From Lonicera japonica (Eukaryota > Streptophyta > Magnoliopsida > Dipsacales > Caprifoliaceae), in NCBI GenBank assembly GCA_021464415.1, contig CM038469.1:6922501-6986500 (forward strand): DNA of 64,000 nt, given 5' to 3'. The position numbers and the translations under genes were made by a program. The first letter of the stretch is position 1. Each line of letters starts with the position of its first letter. The notes under the pieces are model-generated. The model was not told the DNA's origin and did not search any database. It saw only the letters and a list, made by a program, of their open reading frames with translations. Below are positions 35,145 to 48,310 of the stretch, piece after piece.

Positions 35145-35722
35145 TATTTTGGTTGGAATATTGGGAATGAAATGGATATCTTAAATTCTAGAAATTTTGG
35201 ATGCCTTACTGATATTTGGTTTTGACATAAATTCTCTCAACGTTGAATTACCTTCTTTGTATTTGGTTCAAACATAAATTTTAATGAAATAAGTGTCGAT
35301 TACTAATGTCCTTCCTTTTATAAAATTAGAATTTTGGTCATAACAATTTTACGAAGGTAAAAAATAAGTTTTTATAGTTAATAACCGTGAAAAGTCGTTA
35401 TATGTATTTTAATAATAAAACCAACAAAAATAATAATAAAAGATTTTGTTTTTTTTGAAAAGGTTATAAATGGAAAAGAAAAAAAAAAAGAGAAGGTTTT
35501 CTTCACCAATAAAAGGATTATTTTGATGTTAAAGAGAAAATATAAAAGAAAATACGTAGTAATTCTCTATTCCCATTTATTTAAGAGGAAGGATTTTGCA
35601 TGAATGCATCATACTAAAAATGATGCGTTTTTAGTCTTCAACCCGAACTAGACACCATAATCTTTCTAAAATAAAATGTAGCATTATATGAAAATTTTAA
35701 AATAAAAACCAAACGAGCCCAT
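35145..35722. mobile_element. MITE, relative of 33310-33893
   Basis: Shares TTGGTTGGAATATTGGGAAT, GATGCCTTACTGATATTTGG, TTTACGAAGGTAAAA and the right end AAACCAAACGAGCCC with the first copy, in the same order. Diverged by many substitutions. Confidence 0.6.
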
Positions 35723-36602
35723 AATTTTACTTTTTAAATTATTTCTTATTTTAAAGTTCAACACTCGTATTTGACCATCTTAAAAAAGCTCAGTCATGCA
35801 AATTCTCAACTTGCCGGCTCATTTTCTAGCGTATTCCAATTAAAAGGCTTGGGCGTTAAAATCTCTAAACTTCTCCGTCTACTTTTTATTTGGGTTTTTT
35901 TTTTTTTTTTTTTTTCTTTTTCTTCTTGTCTGAGTTATGGTCCTCCAAAGTAATTTTGATATGTATTTGGTTGGATTTTCTCCCCCACAATTATGGACCG
36001 CTCATATTTATAATTTAATCTAAAAAGGACACTAATAAATTCAAAGTATGCATTGATTCTTTCCTTTTCGTGCTCCTTCAGCTTACTGTGTAATTAACTG
36101 CTACGCGCTTTGTCAAAGAAACTCTTTATTTCACTTTCACTAGCTGATGAGCTATTTTCACCTTCACTACCAATCTTCCTCTTAATTGCAATATTATTTA
36201 AGAATGGCCCATTTAGGCCTCCTACTAATTAAAGTTACATATTTTTTTTTTACAAATTGATTTATGTATACAATCTCATTTTTAACTAACTTGTATCTTC
36301 ATTGAAATCTTTTTTTAGTACTTTCATTAGTAACATTTACGCTAGTTAACAAATGCAATTACGTAGTATAGTCGGGCATTTTATCCCACACTAGTGGTGC
36401 ACAACCCCCCACAACCGGTTTTCACCACCAAAAAAACTGATCCTCGATCGTTAATGCCCCATCGTCCTGGGCCGGCCGCTTCTAGGGTCGCACCCACTGC
36501 ACTGTTAACTCCACCGGAAACTTCTCCTGCCTCACCGTTGACTTCATCAGAAAGTCAAACTTTTAACTTAAGTGATTAAGTGGTATAGTCTATTTGCGAA
36601 AA
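35723..36602 (+). promoter_or_regulatory. Upstream region of the WAKL-kinase gene
   Basis: Contains a poly-T run (about 35890-35916), AT-rich sequence, then a GC-richer last 200 bases. An upstream frame (36394-36579; Pro/Ser/Thr-rich, ending SESQTFNLSD) stops 23 bases before the gene's ATG. It could be a uORF or chance. No clear TATA box. Confidence 0.35.
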
Positions 36603-39600
36603 ATGGTTCTTCATCAAACACGTATCGTGCTGATTGTCATTATCATTACAATTTTCATTTCTTTGTCCACCGAAGCGAGTAGCTCAACCTGCAATCACTA
36701 CTGCGGAACTGTAAGATCAAATCGGACTCGAGTTCCGTATCCGTTTGGATTCTCAGCCGGATGTCCAATCGAATTGAACTGCAGCAGCAACGGAGACATC
36801 CTAATCGGCGAGTTCAAAATTCAGAACTTCACCAATGATTATATCCTGATCGATCTACCTGCACTATGTAACCGTTCGATCCACTTGATCAAGCAACTCA
36901 TCAACCACAACTTCGCGCTGACGTGGAGGAACAATCTCTTGTTACGAAACTGTAGTTCGGTTATCTCCAGTTGTTTGATTCCGTCGTCGAGTTTGGCGGA
37001 GAGATGGTTCCCGTCACAGGGATGTGAATCGAGGAGTAACGAGAATATAAGCTGTTATTCGGAGGGTTACAGAGGGATTGCTTATATGGATTATGATAAC
37101 TTGACGAGGAGTACTTGTAGTGTGTTGTTCTCGTCGATTGCTGTTGATTTGAATAATGGAACGAATACGAATCCGGCGTTGTCGTTTCAGAGATTGGAGT
37201 TGGGGTGGTGGGTGAACGGCACAGAGTGTAGGTGCGGGAAGGATGCGGTTTGTGTTATGGTTTCGCCCCCCGCTGGAGGGGAGGGGTATCGGTGCCGGTG
37301 TAAGGAAGGATTTGATGGCGACGGTTTTGTCGACGGCAATCGTTGCCGGAAAGGTTAGTACATGTCCCCCGGAATTTACTCGCATTTTTTTACTATTATT
37401 AATTTTTTTTTTATTGGTTTTGTTGGATGGTCTGATTGCCTTTTGACTCATCGCAGATGTGCATGGTTGAAACGCGTGGCCGTGTGGCCCGGTTGTTATA
37501 TTGTATGAATGTATGATTGTATAATGTATCTCCACTATTAAAGGAGGGTAGTCAGTAGTCACGTTCCCGAAATAATAATTTATTTGTTGAACTATAGTAT
37601 TATTTTTAAAAAAAAATTATTGTATTTTTATAAAATTGTATATTATTTTAGTTGTAATGCTGTCTTTAATTAAAGGTGTAATTATTGATATTATTTAAAA
37701 AAATTGCGCATTCTAAAGCAACTTTAAAGACACAAAAATTGATGAAAAAGTGTCTCTAAAAGTTGTTTTTCATATGCTAAAAGATAAATAAAAAAATGTT
37801 CTTTATTTTGAAAAGTAAATTTAGTTTTTGTTTAAATTTTTTTAATCAATTTAAAAAATTCATGAGAAAAACTCAAAACATATTCACAATTGATCTTATT
37901 TTATAGATCTCGATGAGTAGGTTTTAAATATATATTTTTTTAATTATCTGATTTCGATTTTTGGATTTAAAATTATGTTGTCTTAAAATTTTTATAAGAG
38001 AGAAAGTAAAGTAAAGTGAAGTGAATTTTGGGATGGGTGGAATAAAATTGGCTTTTTAATAAAAAGCAATTTTTTTTTTTTTTTGAACCAAAAAGGGCCT
38101 TAGGGATTCAAATTTTTTATTTTAAGTATGACGAGAAGATCTCTTCGCTACTCGATATAAACACAATCATATGTTTTTAAAATATTTTTATTTAAAATTT
38201 TATGTAATATTGGATAAAATATTACACATGCATTACATTTGTTCCGGGTTCTAATATTAATAAATTGCACTTGATTTTAAAAAAAATATAAATCTAAACA
38301 TAATAAATGATCAATTTATCAATTTGAGAAAGAAAGAGAGGATAAAGAATGCCAGTTCTCAAGTTAGCAAAAATATAAAGTTGATTTTGGAAATTAAAGC
38401 CTACTTTTTTTTTTTCAATTAATATATGAAGATACCATTCTCATTGATGAACTGGGACAACATAAAGTTATTACAGATCACAAAAATAGCTATGTTTACT
38501 TTGATACGACTGGGTGCAAGGTGTTATTTGTACATATGTTGTTGTATAACCTATTTACTACACTTAGCATATCTTTATAGACCGTTGGATATGTCCCTGA
38601 TAATTCTCATAGTTAGCGAAAAGAAATTATATTAATGAAGTCAAATATACAACAAATAATAAAGGATAAAGTCAAAATACTAAATTCCAACAAACTTAAA
38701 AAGATAAGGATTGTACGAGCTTGCTCTACTTTATATCTATGTTAATAAACTAATGTAGGATGTACAAAATTGATTAATGGACCAGAATTACTTTATACAT
38801 ATCTTCTAGGATTTTCTCTTCTAATGTATTAGGGCTCCCCGCAAAATTTAATCTTGATTTCTTCATTTTTCCTTGCTGGCCGCAATCCTAAAGTATATCT
38901 TCCACGAAAGACTAGACGATCATTGAAGCTTGGGTTAATTCTCGGTGGAGGAATAGCGGCACTCTCAATTTTGAGTTACGTGGTTTTCCGCCGATGGCAA
39001 AAAGCTGGTTTAACCCACACCAAGTCATTCCTACCATCACATATTCGGCGCTTTTCACTTGCTGAAATTAAATCTGGTACTAACAACTTCGACAACAACC
39101 TTGTGATTGGCGTTGGAGGATTTGGCAATGTGTATAAAGGCTGTATAGACAATGGTGCAACTACCGTTGCGATCAAGCGTTTGAACGTTTCATCTCATCA
39201 AGGAATTCGTGAGTTTGAAACAGAGATTGAAATGCTATCCAAACTACGACATCTTCATCTTGTGTCCCTAATTGGATGCTGCGAGGATAATGGGGAAATG
39301 GTATTGGTCTATGATTATATGGCTAATGGTACTTTACGAGCCCATCTTTGCAACCCGAATAATCCTCTATCATGGAAGCATCGCCTTCAAATATGTATCG
39401 GATCTGCGCGGGGACTGCAATACCTTCATACAAGTTCAAAGCACAAAATTATTCACCGCGATGTGAAGTCCACCAATATTTTACTAGACGAAAGATGGGT
39501 AGCAAAGGTCTCCGATTTTGGTTTGTCTAAGACGGGACCCACTGGTTTGTCTCACACCCACGTGAGCACCGTGGTTAAGGGTACTTTTGGGTATTTAGAC

Positions 39601-40101
39601 CCAGAGTACTATCAACTACAAAGATTGACAGATAAGTCTGACGTGTACTCGTTCGGGGTGGTGTTATTCGAAGTGTTATCCGGTAAGCCAGCAATTATTG
39701 AAGACATACCAGAAGAGCCAGTGAATTTGGCCGAATGGGCTCGGCGCTGTTATAAAACGGGGACCATTGATGAAATTATTGATCTTCATGTACGAGAAGA
39801 GATTGCATCGAAGTGTTTAAAGAAGTTTGTCGATGTAGCTTATAGTTGCATCCAAGAACAAGGGATCAATCGACCGTCGATGAGTGACGTGGTTTTGAGT
39901 CTGGAGCTTGCGTTGCAACTTCAAGAGGCTGCTGAGAATATGAGTGCTAATGGAGATGCGCTTGAGACCATGGAAAACTTTACTAATCTGCCTTTCCATC
40001 TTAGAGAGGATGCCTCGACGGAGCATAATGAGAGCTTGCTTAGGTTGATTGAATTAGATAGCAACTCTATAAGTAGTGTCTCATTATTGAGTAACAATTG
40101 A
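36603..40101 (+). CDS. WAK-type ectodomain fused to a FERONIA-like receptor kinase (exons 36603-37353 and 38894-40101)
   Basis: Predicted cell-wall-sensing receptor kinase of about 652 residues. Exon 1 starts at the ATG at 36603. Residues 1-26 are a signal peptide (IVLIVIIITIFISL). A GUB_WAK galacturonan-binding-type domain follows (CNHYCG, VPYPFGFSAGCPIELNC), then the WAK-associated region with CSVLFSSIAV and LELGWWVNG, many N-glycosylation sites, and a Cys-rich EGF-like end (CRCKEGFDGDGF, to about residue 249). It resembles Arabidopsis WAKL14. The donor AAAG|GTTAGTA ends it in phase 1. Exon 2, after CCTAAAG at 38893, continues in frame with a basic linker, TM (LGLILGGGIAALSILSYVVF) and a complete kinase: GVGGFG, Lys codon 39175, HRD Asp 39460, DFG, GTFGYLDPEYY. 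The kinase is CrRLK1L/FERONIA-like, not WAK-like, which is the odd point. The splice join is inferred. Confidence 0.75.
37354..38893 (+). other. Phase-1 intron of the WAKL-kinase gene
   Basis: 1540 bp, AT-rich, no leftover WAK kinase visible. From about 38600 it is homologous to 675-960 of the GH19-kinase intron (GTTAGCGAAA, AAGTCAAATA, ACAACAAATAAT). The acceptor at 38892-38893 was chosen because it preserves phase 1. A poly-T lies at about 38071-38084. Confidence 0.55.
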
Positions 40102-40690
40102 TGTATTTAAATAGCCTCACAATTTGGAATGAATATAAAAAAAAATGGCTCAATTATACTCAATTTATACTTAATTGAGGTTATACATGTTAGTGATATA
40201 ACAATTCCCCCCCCGTGTAGTGGGGTGGCGATTCGGTGGGATTAATGGAGCTTTTCACTTATTTTTGTTTTAAAGAAATATGTTTGTTTATGTTTGAATC
40301 ATGAGAAATATTCTTTTCTTGAACAAATTCTTAATGCCGTTTTTAGAAAGAAAAAAAAACTGAAATATTATATTTATAATATATATAAACATAAGATCGG
40401 CTGCTAGCCATGGTGCTAAGCCCCCTCCTACCGCTTAACAAACAGCTAGATCTTTTGAGAACATTGATAAATGTAGTCTGGCATCTACATTCAATTCTTA
40501 ATGCCGTTTTTAGAAAGAAAAAAAAAACTGCAATATTATATTTATAATATATATATAAACATAACATCAGCTGCTAGCCATGGTGCTAAGTCCCCTCCTA
40601 CCGCTTAACAAACAGCTTGATATTTTAAGAACATTGATAAATGTAGTCTGGCATCTACATTCAATTGAACCTTTCAACAACTAAGTATTG
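40102..40690 (+). repeat. 3' tail with a local tandem duplication
   Basis: Matches the flank after the first kinase (TGTATT..ATAGCCTCAC, GCTGCTAGCCA, CCCCTCCTACC). Its distal part, 40330-40495, is repeated at 40496-40670 (TTCTTAATGCCGTTTTTAG and the tract with GAACATTGATAAATGTAGTC). Confidence 0.85.
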
Positions 40691-41139
40691 ATTGTACTGA
40701 ATGAGACGGTTAAATAAAAAATAATAATAATTAAAAATAAGTGTACTGTGTAAAATAGCATGAAAAATAATAAGAGTGCAAATGAAAAAAAAATACATAA
40801 ATCAAATTTTATAAATGAAAGATAAAATTTGGAAATAACTTAATATGACATAACTAATAACCATCATTCGACATCAAATGCGAAAACAGATGTTCAATGT
40901 CTAAATAGTTGCCAAAAATATATATTTACATAAGTTTATTATACAAAGGCGTATGAAAAAATCACCCTGGAAAACATTTGAAGAGTTGACATTTGAAGAT
41001 TGGATCAACTGTGGTTATCCTTTGTCTTGAAATTTTTTATGCACTTTTATATTCACATTGGATCTTGATTATAGATACTAATTAGTACAAAATTATAAAT
41101 TTTATTAAAATCAAGAACAATCGTATTCACTTCTATCTT
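40691..41139. other. AT-rich spacer
   Basis: The first 110 bases match 4010-4120 of copy A. The rest is AT-rich and diverged. No gene. Confidence 0.4.
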
Positions 41140-41830
41140 TTACTTTATTACCCTCCATTCATCTCCAATCTCCTTCGAGCCCTCAATTCCATGTTCTTTT
41201 TACCTCATTCACTTTACCCCCGAATCATGAATTTACAAACCCAAATTAGAGCCTTGTTGGAGCTGTTCCATTCCGAAAAATCACACCCAAAATCCTTGTC
41301 TAACTTATCAAGCTCTTCGAATCACTATATCCTTTGCACAAGCTTGCAAATATTCAACTGAATATTGGAGCATTGCAAATATTTAAAAACAAATGGGTTA
41401 GTGTAAATAACAAGTCCCTTTCTGCTGAATTTGGTATGGATGAAGTTGAAACCAGGGGTGATTCGAATCGGGTTAGATTTTAGCCCAACGACGGGCACTT
41501 TTGCAGCAATTATGAGAGAGCGAAAAAAAATGCTACAATTTCTTAGGGACGCCTTTCAATAAGGTAATTACTTTGAGAGGGTTAATTCCTTTATATATTA
41601 CAGTGGGCACAAGATTGCCTTAATTTATTTGATAATAATACACTTGACATTGTGCATTCTACACTGTTTCTTGATGGGTGGATTGGGATTGGGATGCTGG
41701 AGTTTGTTTTGTTTGACTGGGACAAGGTCCTTAGGCCTAAGGGTATCCTTTGGGTGGACAAGTTCTTTTGTGAAAAGAAAGTTTTTTGCTTTTATTACAT
41801 TCAAGAAAATGTGGCTTTTGACTTTCCAAT
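41140..41830 (+). pseudogene. Methyltransferase-like pseudogene, copy B
   Basis: Better preserved partner of 4606-6790, without the LTR. The N-terminal ATG is lost. 41425-41522 encodes LVWMKLKPGVIRIGLDFSPT and TGTFAAIMRER, resembling motif I of plant membrane-anchored SAM-methyltransferase-like proteins. 41630-41800 encodes TLDIVHSTLFLDGWIGIG, LEFVLFDWDKVLRPKGILWV and DKFFCEKK, resembling their VLRPGG.FWLDHFFC region. Frame changes and stops separate the blocks, so no functional enzyme is expected. Both copies are broken, so decay began before or soon after duplication. Confidence 0.6.
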
Positions 41831-42870
41831 AATGTTTTGTGTTTTTATTATATAATTACAAGTTTGTGTTTCCTTCATGGAAATCTCTTAGAATTCTGTG
41901 TTTTTATTACAAGTTTGTGCTTCGTTCATGGAAATTTCTCAGAATTCTTTGTTTTATGTTTTTAAGCTTTCGTTAGTTTTCAAGGGATCAATTTTGAGGT
42001 ACAATTTATTTCACCTTAATTTTTATCGTTTAAAAAAGTTTGAAAATCAAACTTCCTTTAATTTGGAACAATTAGTATTTGGTCCTTGATTAAACTATTT
42101 TTAAGGATGCAATCCACAAATTTTTTTTTGGTAAAAGTAGGTGGGGTAGCATTAGAATCCTTGTGCTCGTGGAGGAAGCACTCTTTATGCTAGTGAGAAG
42201 TACAATGTCATTTTGTTTGCGTTTAAGATATATTGTTTCCTTTTTTTCAAGTGGACAGTTTTTTTTTAAAACTAAAAAGGTGCCTCCTCTTTTGAAGGTA
42301 AATTTAGTATAGTGAAAATTTTCATTAATCTTTTCTAAAAATATAAATAAAAAAAATTAACCAAGTTTTATTTTAAAACTAGTTCAGCTCGTGATAAAAT
42401 TCTGGACCCGCACGAGAACTACATGCCAAGGATCTAACTACATCCCGAGTGTAATATCTACACACATATTCTATTTTACTTCATTTTCATGTACAAGTTT
42501 TACATGTATTACTCGAATAGAAGTGATTAAAAAAACAATAATAAATATCGTTGCGGTCAAGAGTTATATTATCCTCATTATTAGCGTGTTTGAATTACAT
42601 AGCTTACTCCATAGTGTAAATCAATTTTGTATTTTTTTTTGTAAAATAAAAACCCATAAGGCCATATCCACATGTTATGCTAAAAATGTAGACTAACTTG
42701 TTAAATTTAGCCTACCATTTACAATGAATTTGCACTGAAAAAGAGAAAGAAAATGGTAAAAATGCCACAGAAGATGAATTGAACATCGTTTCTTCCATCG
42801 AACAGTTGCATCTCAACGGTACAAAATAATCAAAAAAGAGACTAAGCACAAAATGTCGTTTGAGGGTGCC
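41831..42870. other. Duplicated spacer without genes
   Basis: Colinear with about 6791-7700 (AGTTTGTGTTTCCTT, GTGCTCGTGGAGGAAGCACTC, ACATCCCGAGTG, TTAAATTTAGCCTACCATTT). Only short chance frames. Confidence 0.6.
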
Positions 42871-42979
42871 CCTTGTAAAGTCTATATTTTGGTTGGCTTT
42901 ATTCATTCAACAAAAACGCGTTTACTTGTAAGTTGTTGAGTCACTCGAGATTAAAATCTAAAGAACAACAAGAAAGCCA

Positions 42980-43990
42980 AGCTACCGAAGAAATGCATTG
43001 AATGATTACATTAAGATAGATACGGTGATCATTGGCATTTAAATTTGATTCTTTCTAAGGCGGTTATTTTCATTAAAGCTAAATTCAAACATTGAAGGAT
43101 TACATCAAAATAGATACGATGAGCCTTAGCATTTGAATTTGACTCTTCCTAAGGTGGTTGTTTTCATAAATGCTAAATTCAAAGTGTTTTTGAATCAATC
43201 TCATAAGTTTTTAAAGCTTTCAAAGAATTTTGGAAAAAAGTCAGATTCAGATCAAAATAGCGGTCAAGTTGGACCAGTCCGGCATGCAAATTTTCTAGAA
43301 AATTAAAATCCTCAATTCGGACAGGTACAAGTTCTATGTTTGGATCCGTTCGGCAGTATTGATTCCATCTTTAGTTTTAAAGGAGTGGACCGGTCCAACT
43401 TTTGCTAACTTAAATCGGTTCGGCGTCTAATTTTTGCACACGGATTTTTATCGCAGATTCCCTTTTTAAAAACAAGTTTCCTATTCCAAAAAGGATTTTA
43501 ACTTATGCTTTTATGCTATGATTAAAACATTTTCCTAAAGGGAGTTGGTCTATATATTTTTATATAAAAGACCATAGGGTAAGGGAATTAAACACACCTT
43601 TTATACATATGTTTTGAGAAAGTTTTTTAAATCTTAAAGAGATATTGAAACCTCAAAACATAAAACCGCTTTAGGGCTTTTAATTTATGCCAAAGCAAGC
43701 GTTCTATTTTTAAAGAACAAATCGGATTCCAAAGTGCGTGTGATTTGCAAACGGAGTTGAAGAATGGTGCAATACCGTAGCGAGTGATTCGTTGTAAACC
43801 TATTCATGCGATTCAGATAAGAGGAGTATACCCGTAGAAGGTGGAGGCTGTTGTAGGTGGCTTTTGTAATTTAAGTTGTTTAAGTTTGTATGATTTGAGA
43901 TTAATTGAGTCTGTAAACTTTTGTACATATAGTGGATTGTTGGGGGATTAGTCATACACTCTAGAGATACCTCGTTAATTCTGATGTTTG
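42980..43990 (+). mobile_element. Possible LTR-like insertion in copy B
   Basis: Absent from copy A. It carries a direct repeat of about 95 bp (43000-43095 and about 43096-43190, with GATTACATnAAnATAGATACG), a CGG-rich stretch with repeated GGACCGGTCC/GGACCAGTCCGGC words, and TATATAAAAGACC at 43561-43573. Ends and target duplication could not be fixed. Confidence 0.35.
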
Positions 43991-44579
43991 CTTATCTGTT
44001 TAATTACTTTATTAACTGATGCAAACAAAAAAAGATTAAATAGTTTTTTTAAAATTAAAATCCATAAACTTTTTTTGAGATTCTAACCTCCAAATAACAA
44101 ACCTAAGATTAATTAATTTATTTTCGCACGCATACCCACAAGTTTTTCACTCCTCAGACGACATATTAAACATCGTCTGAGGATATTTATAAAAAAATAA
44201 AAATAAATATTATGTTATGAATATCGGCTCACATCACACGACACAATGAACATGGCTAAGGTATATATTTGTGGGAATCTATATTTACCTTATAGTTACC
44301 ATTTTGGATCCCCTATTACCAATTTATTTTTACCAATGCATGGTCAAAATTGCTAAAAATTGCTTATCTTAACACCTGTAGAAATGTCTTAAGGGTAATA
44401 TTGAAAATCCAAAAATCTGACTAATCAAATTTTATTATTTGTGTTCTTTTTACATGGATTGGGGAGAAAGGGGTTGGACAGCAAGGAAGAGACAAACTAA
44501 CCAAATGAACCTTGTGTTTTGCTCTATCAAAATCTCAAGGAGGAATTCACTCACTCATTACTACACTATGCCAAGAAGA

Positions 44580-46160
44580 GGTTTAGGAGACGCACACAAA
44601 TAGAGTCCGTCTCCTAAGATACTTCTTAGGCGACGTACATTATTGTACGTCTCCTAAAACTACACTTAAGTGACGCACTACTAAATCCGTCTCCTAAGTA
44701 TCCTCTTAGGCGACGTACCAATATCATACGTCTCCTAAACCTAAACGTTTTAAGCGACGCACTACTAAGTCCGTCTCCTAAGTATCGTCTTAGGCGACGT
44801 ACCAATATCATACGTCTCCTAAACCTAACCGTTAGGCGACGAACTTATAAAGGTAGGTCGCATAAAGGTTATGGTTCTTAAGCGACGCTCATTGACCAAT
44901 GTACGTCTCCTAAGAGGAAACTTAGAAGACGCACATTGGTCAATGTGCGTCGCCTAAGAGCCCTAAATTTCAAACAAATTTTTTAATATTCAAAAATTCA
45001 AAATTCACTTAGGAGACGCACTTTGATCAATGTGCGTCTCTTAAAGTTATTTTCCCCCTTAAATTTTCAACAAAATTTTAAAATTCACTTAGGAGTCGCA
45101 CGTTGATCAATGTGCGTCGCCTAAGTCCACTAAATTTCAAACAATTTTTTAAATATTCAGAAAATTAAAAATTCACTTAAGAGACACACTTTGATCAATG
45201 TGCGTCTCCTAAAGTTATTTTCCCCCCTAAATTTTCAACAAAATTTGAAAATTCACTTAGGAGACGCACTTTGATCAATGTGCGTTGCCTAAAGTTATTT
45301 CTCCCTCCGAAATTTTCAACAAAATTTTAAATATTCGAAAAATTTTAAAATTCACTTAGGCGACATACTTTGATCAATGTACGTCTTCTAAAGTTATTTC
45401 CCCCCCTAAATTTTTAATAAAATTTAAAAATTCACTTAGAAGACGCACTTTGATTAATGTGCGTCGCCTAAAGTTATTTCTCCCTCCAAAATTTTCTGCA
45501 AAATTTTAAATATTCGAAAAATTTTAAAATTCTCTTAGGAGACGCACGTTGATCATTGTGCGTCTCCTAAACTTATTTTCCCTCCTAAATTTTCAACAAA
45601 ATTTTTAAATTCACTTAGGAGACGTACTTTGATCAATGTGCGTCACCTAAAGTTATTTCTCCCTCCGAAATTTTTAACAAAATTTTAAATATTTGAAAAT
45701 TTTAAAATTCGCTCACGGAGACGCACTTTGATCAATGTGCGTCTCGTAAAGTTATTTTCCCCCTTAAATTTTTAACAAAATTTAAAATTCACTTAGGAGA
45801 CGTACATTGGTCAATGTGCGTCGCCTAAGTCTACCAAAATTTTAAACAAATTTTTAAATATTTGGAAAATTCAAAATTCACTTAGGAGACGCACTTTGAT
45901 CAATGTGCGTCTCCTAAAGTTATTTTTCCCCCTAAATTTTTAGCAAAATTTTAAAATTTACTTAGGAGACGCATTTGATCAATGGGCATCGCCTAAAGTT
46001 ATTTCTCTCTCCCAAATTTTGAACAAAATTTTAAATATTTTAAAATTCACTTAGGAGACAAGATTAGAAGGCCTTACAATCATATGGATGGCCTTACAAA
46101 TTTTGAACAAAATTTTAAATATTTTTTAATTTTAAAATTCACTTAGGAGACATTAGAATG
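44580..46160. repeat. Left subterminal palindrome array of the CACTA
   Basis: More than 15 hairpin units of the type TTAGGAGACGCAC + TTTGATCAATGTGCGTC, separated by TTCAACAAAATTTTAAA-type spacers, with a period of about 85-110 bp. Each unit is close to a perfect inverted repeat. Confidence 0.9.
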
Positions 46161-48224
46161 CCTTATAATCATATTAAGAGAAACATTAAAGAACTAGTCA
46201 AATGAAAGGATATATTATATTTAGCTGTACAAATAAAAGTATGTAATAATATCATGTTACTCATATTTTAATTAAAAATATTAAAATCTAGTAAATATGA
46301 GGGACTTAAAGCCCGAACTTAAATCATTAATATTTTATTAAACTTTAGGGTCAAATACCCTCTTATATCAAAATGATTATTGAGACATTTTTTTTGGAAC
46401 TTCAAGTCTAAAATAACAAACCAGGAACTTTAGATCCAAAATAATGACATAAAATTTCAGATCTAAATTTACGATTAAAGAACTTTAAGTAAGTAATTAT
46501 GATTAGAGAACTTCAAGTTTCATAACAAATATTGGTATTTTACGAATTTTCAAGTCTAAAATAATAATTATGAAATTTAAGTTTCAAAAGTATAAATCAT
46601 GAACCTTCAGGTCTAAATTATTTATGTTAAACATTCTCTCTTCTTTGATTTATTGAAAGTCAATAATCTATAACAAAATATAAATTAAGGAAAACAGATC
46701 CGTATATCCAAATCCAATCCGAACCAGTTAGGCCTTTGATTAACAAATCAGATATAAATTTATGTTAATCCGATTTGTTTGCAATATGATCCTATCCAAG
46801 ACGCATTTATTCTTAAATATACACAATTATTCTTAAATGCGTTTCTGTTTCCATTAAAAATGAGAGACTATTTCTGAGTTTGTGTTATATACGTAGTGTA
46901 CACCCCTACACATTTTATGCTTTGACGACTTTTAAGGATGACTTCTTTATTCGTTCATCACCTATACGTACAATTAAATAAACAAACTCTATGTTCATCA
47001 AATTAAACGCAAATAAACATATGTATATACATAGAGAACGCTAGGAATCAAATATCTAAATATATCTATATATATTTATGGTGTAAATGATTTTAATGCT
47101 AGAGTTTGTGTTGACTCTAATATACGATGGTAGTAATGAGAATGTGTTAAGTGCCATTAGTAGATTTTAAATATTAAATTTTGAAATTTTTATTTTAAGT
47201 TATAGCATTTTTAATGTAAACAAAATTCTTCATTATAGCATTTCTAATGTAAACAAAGAAAATATAAATAACTATGTCACTGATAATCAACGGCATTACA
47301 TCTCGATTAAAATCGATTTTCAGCACTTGACTGTTGGAAATCGAGTGTCACTCACCGTAACAGTCAAAGCCCGATGGTAGACAAGTCTGTAACAGTTGTA
47401 ATACGGTCCACAAGGGGGCAGGTTTCTTAGCCTTCAATAGTGTAGGCTTGGGCAAAGGATTAGAGACAAACAGGGCTATTGATGTTGTATTGTTATTATT
47501 TATAATTCAATTGATCGGTTTTACTATTGTTGTAGATAAGTCATTTCTCCAACCAATGTGCGTCAAATAGAGTTTCCCCTTATTTGACATTTGAACACCC
47601 AAGAACCCTATTTGATAAAACACCCTATTAATGGCCTAGTCGCTCTTAGAATCGATTAGATCACTCGTTGTAGGAGGACCTTAAGTGATGCAGTAGGGGG
47701 AACACATGTTAAATATATATATATATATATATATAATCAAATCAAAACTTATTATATAAAAATAAGCGGTAAACACATGCTTAACTTCAATGAAATAATT
47801 TTTTATTTTTTACCTATTACAAGTTACATATTTTAAAAACTCCATTAAATTTTATGCTTAGCAATAAGAGGCCAAAGTAAAAATGTTGTCCAACTCTCAT
47901 CCAATTTTTTCTTTTAAGATAAAGCTACTTTGAGGTTTTATTGATAATAAGATGAAATTAAATTAAAATGATAAAAAAATAAATTTTTTTTTGAGAAATA
48001 AAAAAAATTAGTTAAGTAATTCCTATATCTCATACTTATTTTTGTAAATTGATATTTTTTGTATTTCTTTATCTTTTATGAAAAAAAAATTTATCACCCA
48101 AAAAAACATTTTCTATAAAATAAATTAAAAAACAAAAAATCATTTTAACATATAAATAATAAATGAGTAAAATAAATATAAAAAATTAAAAATAAATTTA
48201 ATTTTAAAAATTAAAAATTAAAAA

Positions 48225-48310
48225 CTCTTAGGCGACATACTTAATATATGTATGTCTCCTAAGTGTAACTCTTAAGCGACACACATAAATTAGTATGTCT
48301 CTTAAGATTT
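48225..48310. repeat. Isolated inner copies of the CACTA subterminal unit
   Basis: CTCTTAGGCGACATACTTAA, ATGTATGTCTCCTAAG and CTCTTAAGCGACACAC lie far from either end, suggesting an internal rearrangement or a nested relative. A CT-rich leader-like tract with MGKKNPHFTKTKSNSHS-type coding follows at 48394-48627 and is probably not a gene. Confidence 0.55.

Larger units (their letters stand above)
38575..44563 (+). repeat. Segmental duplication copy B, main block
   Basis: Same order as 640-8055: intron 3' part, kinase exon, tail (40102-40690), spacer, methyltransferase pseudogene (41140-41830) and spacer. It lacks the two solo LTRs of copy A. An extra insertion of about 1.5 kb lies between about 42870 and 44440, and the CACTA starts at 44564. 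Confidence 0.75.

Noticed and set aside
36594..36602. Start at the TTG at 36594 of the WAKL gene
   Set aside because: The ATG at 36603 gives a proper signal peptide directly.
37014..37562. Long minus-strand frame opposite the WAKL ectodomain
   Set aside because: Shadow of the conserved plus-strand exon.
44626..44811. Open frames inside the CACTA palindrome arrays (also 49485-49854)
   Set aside because: Arg/Leu-rich repeats on both strands caused by the palindromic DNA, with no protein character.
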